Source: Deltaproteobacteria bacterium (lineage in GTDB: Bacteria > UBA10199 > JACPAL01 > GCA-016699445). From it: DNA of 64,000 bases. The stretch is taken from assembly GCA_016699445.1 (NCBI GenBank), contig CP064976.1, forward strand, positions 1,426,001 through 1,490,000. The letters are read 5' to 3'. The translations under genes and the position numbers were made by a program. This document shows positions 7,814-17,240 of the stretch, piece by piece (positions within the stretch are counted from its first letter, which is position 1; the number at the start of each line of letters is the position of its first letter). The notes beneath the pieces are model-generated. The model was not told the origin of the DNA. It saw only the letters and a program-made list of their open reading frames with translations, and did no database searches.

Positions 7814-8554
7814 CAGGAGCCTATAGGACTTGCCGATGAAAAAATAAAGCAATTATTGGGTATTATGAAAACGCTGCGCAGTCCCGGAGGGTGTCCTTGG
7901 GATCTCAAGCAGACTCATGAGTCGATTTTATCTCATATGATTGAAGAAGCTTATGAGACTCAGGAAGCGGCTCTCAAAAAAAACTGGGATCATTTTCGGG
8001 AAGAGTTGGGTGATTTGCTATTTCAAGTGGTTTTCCATTCTCAAATGGCTTCGGAAAAAGGCTGGTTTGATTTTCATGATGTTTGCGACGGGATTTCGAA
8101 AAAACTCATCCACCGTCATCCTCATGTTTTTCAAAAAACTAAAAAAACAAAAGTGAAGACAGCTGACGATGTGTTGAAAAATTGGGAACAACTCAAACAA
8201 GAGGAAAAGAAGGGAAAAGCCGGAGGGCTTTTGGGTGATATGCCAGTAGCTGTGCCCGCACTTTGGAAGGCTTATCGGATTGGACAAAAAGTAGGTCAGG
8301 TGGGTTTTGAATTTCCAAACATGTCTTCAGCGATGGAAAAGGTAGAAGAAGAATTAGGTGAATGGAAAAAGGAATTAGGGAAGAAAAAGAGAGAAAATAA
8401 AAAAGTAGAAGAAGAATTTGGAGATCTTCTTTTTTCTTTGGTGAATGTTTCGAGATTTCTTAAAATCAATCCTGAGTTGGCACTTCAAAAAGCGAATCAA
8501 AAATTTACGAAACGATTTCAAAAAGTCGAAAAGCTTGTTAAGAAAAAGGATTAA
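7808..8554 (+). CDS. mazG: MazG nucleoside triphosphate pyrophosphohydrolase
   Basis: A 248-residue protein with both MazG domains. The N-terminal half has RSPGGCPWDLKQTHESI and EEAYET, followed by EELGDLLFQVVFH, the EExxE/ExxD helices that bind Mg and NTP. The second half repeats the pattern with EEFGDLLFSLVNVSRFL. MazG hydrolyses (d)NTPs to monophosphate plus PPi and lowers ppGpp-linked effects. No ATG precedes the conserved region except codon 20 (7865), which would cut the first helix, so the TTG at 7808 is the better start; this is uncertain. It is downstream of nothing co-directional and followed by a REP-like repeat. Confidence 0.92.
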   Translation: MHQEPIGLADEKIKQLLGIMKTLRSPGGCPWDLKQTHESILSHMIEEAYETQEAALKKNWDHFREELGDLLFQVVFHSQMASEKGWFDFHDVCDGISKKLIHRHPHVFQKTKKTKVKTADDVLKNWEQLKQEEKKGKAGGLLGDMPVAVPALWKAYRIGQKVGQVGFEFPNMSSAMEKVEEELGEWKKELGKKKRENKKVEEEFGDLLFSLVNVSRFLKINPELALQKANQKFTKRFQKVEKLVKKKD

Positions 8555-8616
8555 ATTTTAAACAAATGACAATTCAAGAGTTGGATCAACTCTGGAATGA
8601 GGTGAAATCTAGCTTG

Positions 8617-8676
8617 AAGAGATCACCACGCTAACTTCGTTTCGTTCGCGATGACAGACAAGTTTTAGAAGTGTCC
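8617..8676. repeat. Dispersed intergenic repeat, copy 1
   Basis: About 60 bases between the convergent mazG and DedA genes. It is nearly identical to 23081-23141: both begin AAGAGATC-CCACGCT, contain TTCG-TTCG/CTCGCGATGACA, and end GTTTTAGA-GTG-CC. Only this half of the element is present here. The 60 bases before it (8555-8616) carry a short open stretch that looks like a gene remnant but no supportable gene. Confidence 0.7.
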
Positions 8677-9318
8677 TTAACTTTTTCGATGTCTCCAGTA
8701 CTCAATGATTCCCGGAAGAATTGAGAGAAAGATAATAGCTAAAATCACGATGTGGAAGTTGCGTTTGATGATTTCCTGATTTCCAAACCAGTACCCTGCC
8801 AAGACAAAAGAAGATACCCACGCGACACCTCCCGATACATTAAAAAGAGCGAAGCGGCCATAATTCATCTTTCCAATTCCCGCGACAAAGGGTGCGAAGG
8901 TACGGATGATCGGCATAAAGCGCGCGAGAATAATCGTTTTGCCCCCGTGTTTTTCATAAAAGGCTTGGGCTTTTAAGAGATGATCTTTGTTTAAGAAGAT
9001 TGAATCTTGCTTTGAAAATATTTTGGGGCCGATGCGGTAGCCGATCATGTAATTGGTGGCATCCCCTAAAATAGCCGCAATCAGAAGGAGAGCCAGAATG
9101 CCTGTCAGATGAATCGGTGAATCAGGCAAGGCCGTCAGAGCCCCAATGGCAAATAGTAGGGAATCACCGGGTAGAAATGGTGTGACGACCAATCCTGTTT
9201 CACAAAATATAATGAGGAAGAGAACAATGTAGAGCCAGATGCCTAACTGGCTAGCCCAAAGGGGAAGCTGTTGGTCGAGATGGAGAAAGATGTTTAAAAA
9301 TTGGTGTATGATTTCCAT
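8677..9318 (-). CDS. DedA-family inner-membrane protein
   Basis: A 213-residue multi-pass membrane protein. DedA/SNARE-associated landmarks are visible: FCETGLVVTPFLPGDSLLF near the N-terminus, then GDATNYMIGYRIG, and FYEKHGGKTIILARFMPIIR with the conserved arginine pair region, then FAPFVAGIGKM. The family works as phospholipid (C55-P or PE) flippases or scramblases, or as proton-coupled transporters, depending on the member. The length and the E/D and R positions match YqjA/YghB types. It is convergent with mazG, with a repeat between them. It has no obvious operon partner. Confidence 0.9.
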   Translation of the reverse strand: MEIIHQFLNIFLHLDQQLPLWASQLGIWLYIVLFLIIFCETGLVVTPFLPGDSLLFAIGALTALPDSPIHLTGILALLLIAAILGDATNYMIGYRIGPKIFSKQDSIFLNKDHLLKAQAFYEKHGGKTIILARFMPIIRTFAPFVAGIGKMNYGRFALFNVSGGVAWVSSFVLAGYWFGNQEIIKRNFHIVILAIIFLSILPGIIEYWRHRKS

Positions 9319-9383
9319 TAAATGGCTTTAGAATTATTTTTTATGATCCCGCAACATTTCTTGGTTTTTGCCGAAAACAAACC

Positions 9384-10753
9384 ATGCGCTTAATTTGTTT
9401 CAGTAATCCCAATTATTTAATGACGTGTGATGTGAGTAGTCAGAAGATGGGAGGGTTTGATCCTTGTCCATCTCCTCAAACTGCAACCAGTCTGATGACA
9501 TCGCCTAGGCCCACTTTTACTACAGTTTGTGCTCCACTGATTCCCACTGTTTTTAAAAATTTATGTATAAGCTCGGAGGATTTTCGTGCTGAATCCGTTG
9601 ATTCAATTTTTGAGGGGTCTCATTTTTTAGAAAATATCTTCAGATTCTGAATGCTAATCTCGCCACGACCAATGATCTGCAGTCGGTAGAGGGTATGGGT
9701 TTTTCAGAAGAAGAAAAAAATCTTGCGGAAATTCTTTTTGGACACAGTGTTGATGCCCACTCAGCATTACAAAATATTCAATTTTATATCCATGCACGTC
9801 AGCAACTTCGTGCGCGTGGTCAAGAGGTTGGGCCTGCTCCAGAGTCTTTGAGTTTGCTTTTTGAAGTTTGGAACCAAAAACCAGAAATGGTGGCTCAAGT
9901 AGTGAAGCGTTTTTTGAATACTGACGGCCAGAGCACTTCGTTTGTGATGCCGGGGAGAGAATTTCCTTATGGACATGCCCAATTATTAAACTTTGCGATT
10001 TCAATGCCAGCTCATCCAGCAATCAGAGCGGTTGCTGATGATATCGCTCATGAGCTTACTCAATGGGTAGAGGATTGTCGCCAAAAGGCTGTAGCTGCCT
10101 ATGCACAAAATGATACGAGTCCGTATTATCGCTACAATGATGTGGCTGTGAGTACATTTTTACGCTCAGGCCATCGTGGGTCTCTTTGGCCATTATTTTT
10201 TCTGACTCGATATTATCGTGCCACAGGCCAACAGGATGCTTTAGAAAAACTTAAGCCCATTGTTGGAGATGTCGTAGGCTTGATGCATCTTAAGAAGTGT
10301 CGTCTGGATGAAACTCACTTGGCCAAATTGCCTATTCAATGGGGAGCGTTGAATGGTCAGGATTATATTCAGCCCAACTTTTTTGGAGAGGGGACGAAAG
10401 GGTTTTTGCCATGGGTTTATGGTGACATGGGGCCTGGATCTCAAACAGCGATGATGCTTCTTTTGGCTTACGAACATTTTGGGGTAGACGAGATTGTTGT
10501 CGAAAAGATGACTTTGAAAAATATTTTAGAAAACATGATTAACAATGCTGATTTGAGTGTCCCACAAATGCCCGAGATGCGAGATCAGGAAAGTCAAAAA
10601 TATGGAAGTCAATTGCTTGAATTTCCGCATGGATGGAATGTGACGCGTATGATGCTCTTTGGTGTTGTGGCAGGTTTAGACGGTCTTGATGAGTCTGTGA
10701 GAGCAGCGTCAAAAGAAGCTGCACAAGCGCTTTTGCTTATGAAGTTAAAGTGA
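9384..10753 (+). CDS. Orphan protein, probably one gene with a frameshift
   Basis: Two frames read as one protein. The first (9384-9650) encodes 88 residues starting MRLICFSNPNYL. The second frame is open from 9614 and continues through MGFSEEEKN (9695) to the stop at 10753. One missing base near 9636-9645 would join them into about 456 residues. I do not recognise the family. The second part is helical and aromatic, with YYRYNDVAVSTFLRSGHRG and FLTRYYRATGQQDALEKL, vaguely like an alpha/alpha-barrel. No signal peptide. A kinase-like gene follows 236 bases downstream in the same direction. If the frames are not joined, the downstream part would start at 9695 with a poor ribosome binding site. 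Confidence 0.5.
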
Positions 10754-10929
10754 CTCAAGAGTCTCTTGATCAAAGAAATACGAACTACTTACACTGGATT
10801 CCGGCATGGATTGCGAACGCGATGAACTATGTCGCTCGTAGATGATTGTCTCGATTATCTCATTGGATAAAAATTTCACCAACCCCTCATATTTTAAGCA
10901 ACCAAATGACCTCTCCGGTCGACAATAAT

Positions 10930-10960
10930 ATTACTTAAGTATTTGAAATATAATAGTAAT
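10930..10960 (+). promoter_or_regulatory. Nested palindrome with -10 box upstream of kinase-like gene
   Basis: Symmetric arms ATTACT/AGTAAT enclose TATTT-G-AAATA, separated by four-base gaps on each side. A perfect TATAAT (10949-10954) lies inside the right half, about 35-40 bases before the start codon, so binding of a regulator here could block RNA polymerase. No good -35 hexamer is visible at the standard distance. The rest of 10754-10988 holds nothing I can identify. Confidence 0.45.
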
Positions 10961-10988
10961 TTTAGTCACAAGAGTCATGAGGTGAAAG

Positions 10989-12212
10989 TTGGTTATGGTT
11001 GGTAGCGCTACATTAAGTCAATTAACTTTGCCTGCCGTTATTTCTCTGAATGATTTCTTTCTAGGTCATCAAGTAACGGCTTTTAAGCTTGAAGATGTGT
11101 CTGATCAACTCAGATTAGCTGCAGCACAACTAGGAACTATTTCAAAAGGTAATGCAAATCTGATTGCTCAGTGGAGGAGTCTGGATGCTCTCACTTGTTT
11201 ATTACGCAGGCCTCAATTGGGTAACCGCCAAGTTTCTCAAGATATTATTATTCGAGGAATCGAAGTCGCTTTAAGAGGGGCTGATTTACTATTTCAGAAT
11301 CTACGTGACCCTCAGTTAGTGCAGGAAGATATAAAATCATTACAGCAGAAGTATGATGGCACCGCATTACTTCCTATAGCACTTTATCAAAACTGTGTTG
11401 CTTCTAAGGGCATAGAAATAGGTCGTGGTGAAAGTGCTCGGGCGTATGAGCTAACCAATCATCCTAAAAATACCCCAGAGCTCGTCCTAAAAGTTTTTGA
11501 GCCAGGCCATGAAATGAAGGTCTGGTGTGATCTTGCGATGGCTCCAAAGGTTTATGACATGGGAATGCTTTCAGGTGGCGCATATTATGTTATCGTGCCG
11601 CGTCTAGGTGGAGATTTGCATGGTAAAATTGGAGATCTTAAAAGGCTTTCTGAAAAGGACTTTTTAAAAGAAGTTTTAAAAATCACTAATGCCTGTGCTG
11701 TTGTACAGGCGCGGGGTATTATTAGTGGGGATTTAAGAGCTCCGAATATTCTAAGTACACTAGATGGAAATGGTTATGAAGTGATTGATTATGGGCAATC
11801 TGTATTTCGAGGTAGTGCTTCGACAAGGGAAGTTTATCATCCATCGCTGCATTATAAAGATGAGTTAAGCAGGGAATTAAGAACTGGGGAAGCTGAAGAA
11901 GCATGGAAAGCTCGACATAAATCCAACATCTTTACATTAGATGAAAGCGTTGATGTTCTTTATTTGGGAACGACTCTTTTAGAGCTTTGTTTAGATCGAG
12001 ACGTTACATTTGATCTCTTAAAACAATTTCATCGTAATCCTTCGGATTGTACATTTAATGCCGTGCCTAATTGTCTGAAATCTGTGTTATGGGTAGCAAC
12101 ACAATCTTCTCCTGGACTGCGTTATAAAAATCTCGGGATTATGAAGTCTCGTATGCAGGCTGCTATACAATCAGTCACCAGAGACTCTACTGCTTCCTCA
12201 ATATCGTTATAA
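10989..12212 (+). CDS. Protein-kinase-like protein with N-terminal extension
   Basis: 407 residues. The N-terminal ~140 residues are helical and unassigned. The rest shows kinase subdomains: a Gly-rich loop GRGES (about 145-149), an ATP-lysine candidate Lys168 in LVLKVF, a hinge-like VIVPRLGG segment, a catalytic loop SGDLRAPNIL (Asp248, Asn253; Gly replaces the Arg of HRD and Ser its His), and DYG (267-269) in place of DFG. The core catalytic residues are retained, so it may be active. It could phosphorylate Ser/Thr or a small molecule; the substrate is unknown. A TTG at 10989 lies six bases after GAGG; the ATG at 10995 is the alternative start. Confidence 0.65.
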   Translation: MVMVGSATLSQLTLPAVISLNDFFLGHQVTAFKLEDVSDQLRLAAAQLGTISKGNANLIAQWRSLDALTCLLRRPQLGNRQVSQDIIIRGIEVALRGADLLFQNLRDPQLVQEDIKSLQQKYDGTALLPIALYQNCVASKGIEIGRGESARAYELTNHPKNTPELVLKVFEPGHEMKVWCDLAMAPKVYDMGMLSGGAYYVIVPRLGGDLHGKIGDLKRLSEKDFLKEVLKITNACAVVQARGIISGDLRAPNILSTLDGNGYEVIDYGQSVFRGSASTREVYHPSLHYKDELSRELRTGEAEEAWKARHKSNIFTLDESVDVLYLGTTLLELCLDRDVTFDLLKQFHRNPSDCTFNAVPNCLKSVLWVATQSSPGLRYKNLGIMKSRMQAAIQSVTRDSTASSISL

Positions 12213-12225
12213 ACAATAAAGAACT

Positions 12226-13740
12226 TTATTGGGTCTTAATGACAGGCTCAGTTGGTATTTTTTCCCGAAAAGCACTGTGCTTCCGACTGTAGGAAAAATA
12301 AATGACAAATCCAATGGCCAGCCAAACAAAGAGTCGGGTCCAAGTGATCCAGTCTAAGGCAGCCATCATGATAATATTGGATACGATGCCCAAAATGGGA
12401 ACAATGGGAAACCAAGGACATTTAAAAGGACGATGACGCGTGGGATCTTTGTAGCGGAGATTGATCACAGCTCCACACACAATGACAAAAGCCAAGAGTG
12501 TGCCGATATTGACCATCTCAGCGATTTTTCCAATTGGTGTGAGGCCTGAAACCAACATCACCACTGCACCTGTTAAGATAGAGGAGTTGGCTGGTGTGCG
12601 AAATTTGGGGTGAACCTTTCCAAAGACATTGTAAGGAAGAAGTTTATCTCGAGCCATGGCTAAAAACACTCGTGTCTGACTTAAGAGTAAAACCAATAAG
12701 ACGCTCGAGAGGCCAGCAATCGCTCCGACAGAAATAATTCGTGTCGCCCAATTAAGACCTAATCCTGCAAAAGCAGATGCGATGGGAGCGTTGATATCAA
12801 TCTGGTCATATTTCACCATTCCTGTAAGGACAGCGGCAACGGCAATATAAAGGATAGTGCAAAAGAAAAGAGAGCCGATGATACCCAATGGGACATCACG
12901 CTGAGGATTGATGGCTTCTTCCGCATGAGTCGAAACAGAATCAAATCCAATGTAGGCAAAGAAAACGTAAGCCGCAGCCGAGAAAACACCTTTCCAACCA
13001 AAGGGCATGTAGGGGATCCAGTTTTGGGTATTCACATGAGGTGCTCCCAAAGCAATCACCATGAGTACGACGAAGAGTTTGACGAAGACGAAAGTTGTAT
13101 TGAAGCGAGCCGATTCTTTGATCCCTTTGACTAAAATCACTGTGACTAAAGCCAAAACAACCATGGCGACGACATTCATGGAAAAGGGAAGCTCTCCTGT
13201 AAACATCATCTTTAAGCTCTGAAAGAAACCCGCATCTTTTAAAATATTATTATTTTGAAGGGCTCCAATGCTTTGAGCATAGCTTTGAGGATCATGGTAA
13301 AGTGTGGGTGGAAGATAGACTCCATAGTTTTCTAAAAATTTAACGACATACTTGGACCAGCCCACAGCCACAGCACTGGAAGCCATGGCGTATTCCAAAA
13401 TCAAATCCCAACCAATGATCCAGGCAAAGAGTTCACCGAGAGTTGCGTAAGCATAGGTATAAGCGGATCCCGCAACAGGTACCATCGAAGCAAACTCGGC
13501 ATAACAAAGTCCTGCACACGCACACCCAAAACCTGAGATAACAAACGCGATCGTGAGGGCAGGTCCCGCATGTTCTTTAGCCGCTAGACCTGTGAGCACA
13601 AAAATCCCAGCGCCAATAATCGCTCCAACTCCAAGGGCAAAAAGACTCCAAGGTCCAAGAGCTCGGTGCAGCTGGTTATCGCCTTCTGCTTCTTCTTTAA
13701 GTTGATCAATCGACTTGCGCGCAAAAAGTTGTCTGAGCAT
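12226..13740 (-). CDS. APC-superfamily amino-acid permease
   Basis: 504 residues with about 12-14 hydrophobic segments. The first segments contain GVGAIIGAGIFVLTGLAA, the unwound-helix substrate site of amino acid-polyamine-organocation carriers. Also visible are YAEFASMVPVAGSAYTYAY and FFAYIGFDSVSTHAEE, typical of the cationic amino acid transporter (CAT/YfnA) branch with its long fourteen-helix layout. It would import amino acids across the inner membrane by proton coupling. The specific substrate is not decided. It is convergent with the kinase-like gene (13-base gap) and stands alone on its strand. Confidence 0.9.
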   Translation of the reverse strand: MLRQLFARKSIDQLKEEAEGDNQLHRALGPWSLFALGVGAIIGAGIFVLTGLAAKEHAGPALTIAFVISGFGCACAGLCYAEFASMVPVAGSAYTYAYATLGELFAWIIGWDLILEYAMASSAVAVGWSKYVVKFLENYGVYLPPTLYHDPQSYAQSIGALQNNNILKDAGFFQSLKMMFTGELPFSMNVVAMVVLALVTVILVKGIKESARFNTTFVFVKLFVVLMVIALGAPHVNTQNWIPYMPFGWKGVFSAAAYVFFAYIGFDSVSTHAEEAINPQRDVPLGIIGSLFFCTILYIAVAAVLTGMVKYDQIDINAPIASAFAGLGLNWATRIISVGAIAGLSSVLLVLLLSQTRVFLAMARDKLLPYNVFGKVHPKFRTPANSSILTGAVVMLVSGLTPIGKIAEMVNIGTLLAFVIVCGAVINLRYKDPTRHRPFKCPWFPIVPILGIVSNIIMMAALDWITWTRLFVWLAIGFVIYFSYSRKHSAFREKIPTEPVIKTQ

Positions 13741-13825
13741 TTGTATTCCCCCAAAATGTTAAGTGAAAAGTGAATTTGTCAGGAAATGGTGAATGAGGCA
13801 AGGTTGAAGACATGTTTGAGTGTCT

Positions 13826-14761
13826 TTAAATACATTTTTCCCAAGTCGAACTATCTAAAGTGGTGATGCTGACTTCTACTGGTGCAGGGTCATCTAGTTT
13901 TATATATGATGAAGAATTTTGAAAATTTTTGGGAAAAATTACTAAACACAATCTTTCGTTCATTTTTGAGGGATAGAGTATTCCTTCAATTCCAGCAGCA
14001 AAAACAATTTGTCCAAAAATTTGAGAATTTGCAGGAAGGTCGAATTGCATAGGTTGTGATCGCCAATTAGGAGTAAGAATTGTTGAGAGAATTTGTTCGA
14101 CAGTTTGAGCAGCCATGGGAGGTTGTATATGAAGTTCTTTAGCCATTTTTTGAAGATATGATGGTATTTTGAAATCCTTAATCAAGTTACAGAAAGTGTT
14201 CAGAGATTTTTTCTCTGTGAGATCTAAAATATTTTCTATTTTCCCAGATAAGGAGACAAGAGCGATAGATTTTTTATTACTGAGTGCTAATTCATATGGA
14301 TCTAGACTTCCCGTGCTATTGATAGCTTGTCCTAGATGCTCTTGCAGAGCTGTTTCTTTATCACAAGCAATATAAAGAGCCGGGAAAATAGGAAAGCGGT
14401 TTGGATCAATAGCACCAATATTAAAGCGTCCACCAGGATCAATGAGACTACCTCGAGAAGAGAGAGGTCTTGTAGCCCATTGGTAAGTGATGGATCTTTG
14501 CCATCCCTTAAATTCGAAATAGCGTTTTGTATGTGTAGATAATGAATTTCGTAATTTATCAAAGGTTTGAACTCTCTGGTTAGCCAGAACTGTATAGTAT
14601 TCAAGTTGATATTTTAAGAGTTGATCTCCACGTTGCGACAATTTTTTGATATCACTACCTTCATAATCATCCAATACCGCAAGCGTAGTCGGATCTTTTT
14701 GTAAGTATAGAACACTTCTTTTTTTAGAAGATTTTCTGCGATACTGTCTTTTTTTAGACAT
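13826..14761 (-). CDS. RES-domain toxin with long N-terminal extension
   Basis: 311 residues. The central part matches the RES family: a conserved Arg in ATRPLSSRGSL, GGRFNIG, ALYIACDKETALQEHLG with the conserved Tyr and Glu, and a late strand-rich segment. Characterised RES toxins (for example ParT, MbcT) are NAD phosphorylases or ADP-ribosylating enzymes that deplete NAD. Usual RES toxins are 150-230 residues; here about 95 basic residues (KKRQYRRKSSKKR) precede the domain. The start is two bases after the stop of the upstream antitoxin-like gene. The assignment as a toxin rests on motif plus gene order. Confidence 0.8.
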   Translation of the reverse strand: MSKKRQYRRKSSKKRSVLYLQKDPTTLAVLDDYEGSDIKKLSQRGDQLLKYQLEYYTVLANQRVQTFDKLRNSLSTHTKRYFEFKGWQRSITYQWATRPLSSRGSLIDPGGRFNIGAIDPNRFPIFPALYIACDKETALQEHLGQAINSTGSLDPYELALSNKKSIALVSLSGKIENILDLTEKKSLNTFCNLIKDFKIPSYLQKMAKELHIQPPMAAQTVEQILSTILTPNWRSQPMQFDLPANSQIFGQIVFAAGIEGILYPSKMNERLCLVIFPKNFQNSSSYIKLDDPAPVEVSITTLDSSTWEKCI

Positions 14762-14763
14762 GA

Positions 14764-15153
14764 TTAGGAATGTTTATTTTCATGTAAGGCATTTTGAATA
14801 AATTGATGAAGTTTTTTAAAACGACCAAATCGGATCATGTCTCTGGGGGAAATATTTCCGAGGAGAGGATTAGGCATACGAAACCAAAGTTCAATTTTAT
14901 GAGTATTACCCTCAAAATATTCAGCAACCAGACCAAGCAAAACAGCCCACTCTTTGAGTCTATCGAGCAACTCCTTGGATATGCGATTATCGTTTCTTAC
15001 TGATTCCAAGGGGACGTGTGCTGCTGCTGCAATTTCTTTTTTGTTAAAATTGAGGACCTGTCTTATTTTGTCATAATCAGGTTGGTTACGATGAAAAAAC
15101 ATTGAAAGATAACGATCATTACTGGGAATCGAACTGAAAATATTGGTTTCCAT
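14764..15153 (-). CDS. Xre/MbcA/ParS-like antitoxin of the RES toxin
   Basis: 129 residues. A helix-turn-helix-like segment, VLNFNKKEIAAAAHVPLESV, is followed by a helical region and a C-terminal LGNISPRDMIRFGRF segment. That segment resembles the toxin-binding domain of RES-associated antitoxins, in which a nearly invariant Pro-x-x-hydrophobic motif precedes the last helices. It lies immediately upstream of the RES gene (two-base gap), the standard antitoxin-first order. It should neutralise the toxin by covering its active site and repress the operon. Family membership is inferred from motif and position. Confidence 0.75.
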   Translation of the reverse strand: METNIFSSIPSNDRYLSMFFHRNQPDYDKIRQVLNFNKKEIAAAAHVPLESVRNDNRISKELLDRLKEWAVLLGLVAEYFEGNTHKIELWFRMPNPLLGNISPRDMIRFGRFKKLHQFIQNALHENKHS

Positions 15154-15189
15154 TTTTTACCTCAAGTCACCATGATAACCTAAAAAAAA

Positions 15190-15216
15190 CCATATTCAAT
15201 CCATATTTTTTCCATA
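15190..15216 (-). promoter_or_regulatory. Three phased CCATA direct repeats upstream of the RES/Xre operon
   Basis: CCATAT occurs at 15190 and 15201 and CCATA at 15212, at 11-base intervals (one helical turn), in the 37-63 bases upstream of the antitoxin start. Phased direct repeats of this kind suit binding of the HTH antitoxin. This is suggestive only. Confidence 0.35.
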
Positions 15217-15252
15217 ATCATTCCAACAATGAATTCAGGTATTTATAATTTA

Positions 15253-17234
15253 TTATTCATACCTCAACGCCGTAATCGGGTTTAGTTGTGAGGCACGTTT
15301 GGCGGGGTAGAGGCCAAAGAGAATACCGATGAAAGTTGAGAAAAAGAAAGAGATGGCGACAGCGTCTAAGCTGATGGATGTTGTCCAACCTGCTAAAAGA
15401 GACATTGCGAGAGTGACGACCCAGCCTAGAAAAATTCCGGCCAGACCGCCTACAGCACTGATGACAACCGCTTCGACCAAAAATTGAAAAAGAATATCTT
15501 CACGTCGAGCTCCGATAGCTTTGCGGAGTCCGATTTCTTTGGTGCGTTCTGTGACAGAGACCAGCATGATATTCATGATGCCGATGCCACCAACCAAAAG
15601 TGAGATGGCCGCGATCGCCGCCAATAAAAAAGACATGATGCGATTGCTTTCGGATAAGGCTTCTTTGATTTCCGAAAGATTTCTCACTTGAAAAGCGTCT
15701 TGTTGTTGAGAAGGCGGGACATGATGGCGTGCAATCATCATCGCTGTGACTTCATCTTGGATACTGTCTAGACCTTCGGCACTATTGGCTTCGATATCAA
15801 CCGAATCCACATAGTCTTTTCCCAATAGTCGATTCATGGCTGTGAGAATGGGAATAATAATAACATCATCTTGATCGCGAAAAGAGTTAGACCCTTTTTC
15901 TGGCAATATTCCAATAATACGAAAAGCGACTTTATTGATGCGAAGAATTTCTCCCAGAGGATCATTATCTCCAAAAAGTTGACGCGCCACTGTTGTTCCA
16001 ATCACGGCTACCAAACGTCGATGGAGATTATCTTCTTCAGTAAAAAAGCGTCCTTCGGTGGGTTCAGCCGCATGCATGGTGGCATAAGCTGGAGCGACAC
16101 CCATGACTTGAGTATTCCAATTTTTGTCTCCATAGGCGGTTTGTCCGCGTCCGGATACGGAAGGAGAGACTTGATGAATATCTGAAATTTTTCTTCAATC
16201 GCTTTGACATCATCGAGTGTGAGTCGTGTGACAGCTCCTGCATCCAAGGCCACACCTCCCACTCGAATGGCTCCAGGACGCAAAACCAGAAGATTAGATC
16301 CCAGCGATGAGAGTTGAGCTTCGATAGCTTTTTGAGCTCCACGTCCTAATGCTAGCATTGCCACAACAGCAGCCACTCCAATTAAAATACCCAACATCGA
16401 AAGAGCGCTGCGGACTTTGTTGGACATAAGATTTCGAAAACCTAAAATCATTTGCTGCCAGAGTGCTTGTCCACGACCAAAATATCCACCCCCTCTTAAT
16501 TTAAGAGGGGGTAGGGGGGAGTTATTCAAAATATCATTAGGTAGTCGTGTGTCTGAAATAATTTTTCCATCATTCATGCGGAGAATGCGTTTGGCCTGAC
16601 TGCCAATTTCTTCTTCATGGGTGACGATCACCACCGTGATCCCTTGAGCATTGAGTTCTTTGAGGATGTTGAGAATTTCCTGTTTACTCTTGGAATCCAA
16701 ATTTCCTGTGGGTTCGTCGGCCAGGATGATTTTGGGATCATTCATCAAGGAACGTGCAATCGAGACGCGTTGCTGCTGACCTCCGGAGAGTTCGTTGGGG
16801 CGATGATCAGCACGATTTTCCAGTCCCACGGATTTTAAGAGTGAGTGGGCATGTGCGAGATTGGGTTTGCCTTGAGCATACAAGGCCGGAAGAGCAACAT
16901 TTTCCAAAGCACTCAGACGAGGCAAAAGGTGAAATTGTTGAAAAATAAATCCAATCGACTCACGTCTTAGCAAAGCCAAGTCTTGATCGTTAAGTTTTGA
17001 AACTTCTCGTCCTTCCAACTGATAAGATCCGGAATCAGGCTGATCCAGAAGTCCTAACATGTGCATGAGTGTAGATTTCCCAGAACCTGAAGGCCCCATG
17101 ATCGCAATGAAATCACCTTCTTCAATTGTCAGTGAGACTCCCTGCAGGGCTTTGACTTCAGTGTCTCCCATCCAATAAGTTTTAAAAACATTTTGGATTT
17201 TCAATCCCCTCCGGGGACAAGTTATCTCAGACAT
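15253..17234 (-). CDS. macB: MacB-type ABC exporter (ATPase plus permease), frameshifted
   Basis: The reading frame from 17234 encodes an ABC ATPase (GPSGSGKST Walker A, LSGGQQQR signature, LADEPTGNLD Walker B). It continues into the first transmembrane segment and periplasmic domain, then goes out of frame near 16190 after DDVKAIEEKF. The correct continuation (DIHQVSPSVSGRGQTAYG) is in a second frame, which runs to 15253 with three membrane segments and the FtsX-like C-terminus ending NPITALRYE. One missing base explains it; the joined product is about 660 residues, the normal MacB length. It exports peptides or macrolides with MacA and TolC, whose genes lie immediately upstream on the same strand. 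Confidence 0.85.
16489..16511. repeat. G/C-run palindrome inside the macB coding region
   Basis: A perfect 11-base inverted repeat around a single central T: CCCCCTCTTAA then TTAAGAGGGGG. It lies in frame within the linker between the ATPase and permease parts of macB and encodes SPLPPLKLRGGG. It looks like an inserted intergenic repeat that happens to be translatable. The flanks (GGGGGAG at 16513-16519) extend the symmetric character. Confidence 0.65.
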
Positions 17235-17240
17235 GGATTC

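Noticed and set aside
8566..8634. Short open frame starting MTIQELDQLWNEV after mazG
   Set aside because: Only about 22 codons ending in the repeat; it may be a gene remnant but has no ribosome binding site or family support.
10754..10769. TCAAGAG-T-CTCTTGA as a terminator for the orphan gene
   Set aside because: A one-base loop is sterically poor and no U-tract follows.
10800..10850. Degenerate third copy of the REP-like repeat
   Set aside because: Shared words such as GCGATGA are short and the order differs from the two real copies.
16064..16342. Third minus-strand open frame over the macB break
   Set aside because: It has no family character; the product is explained by the two other frames joined by one base.
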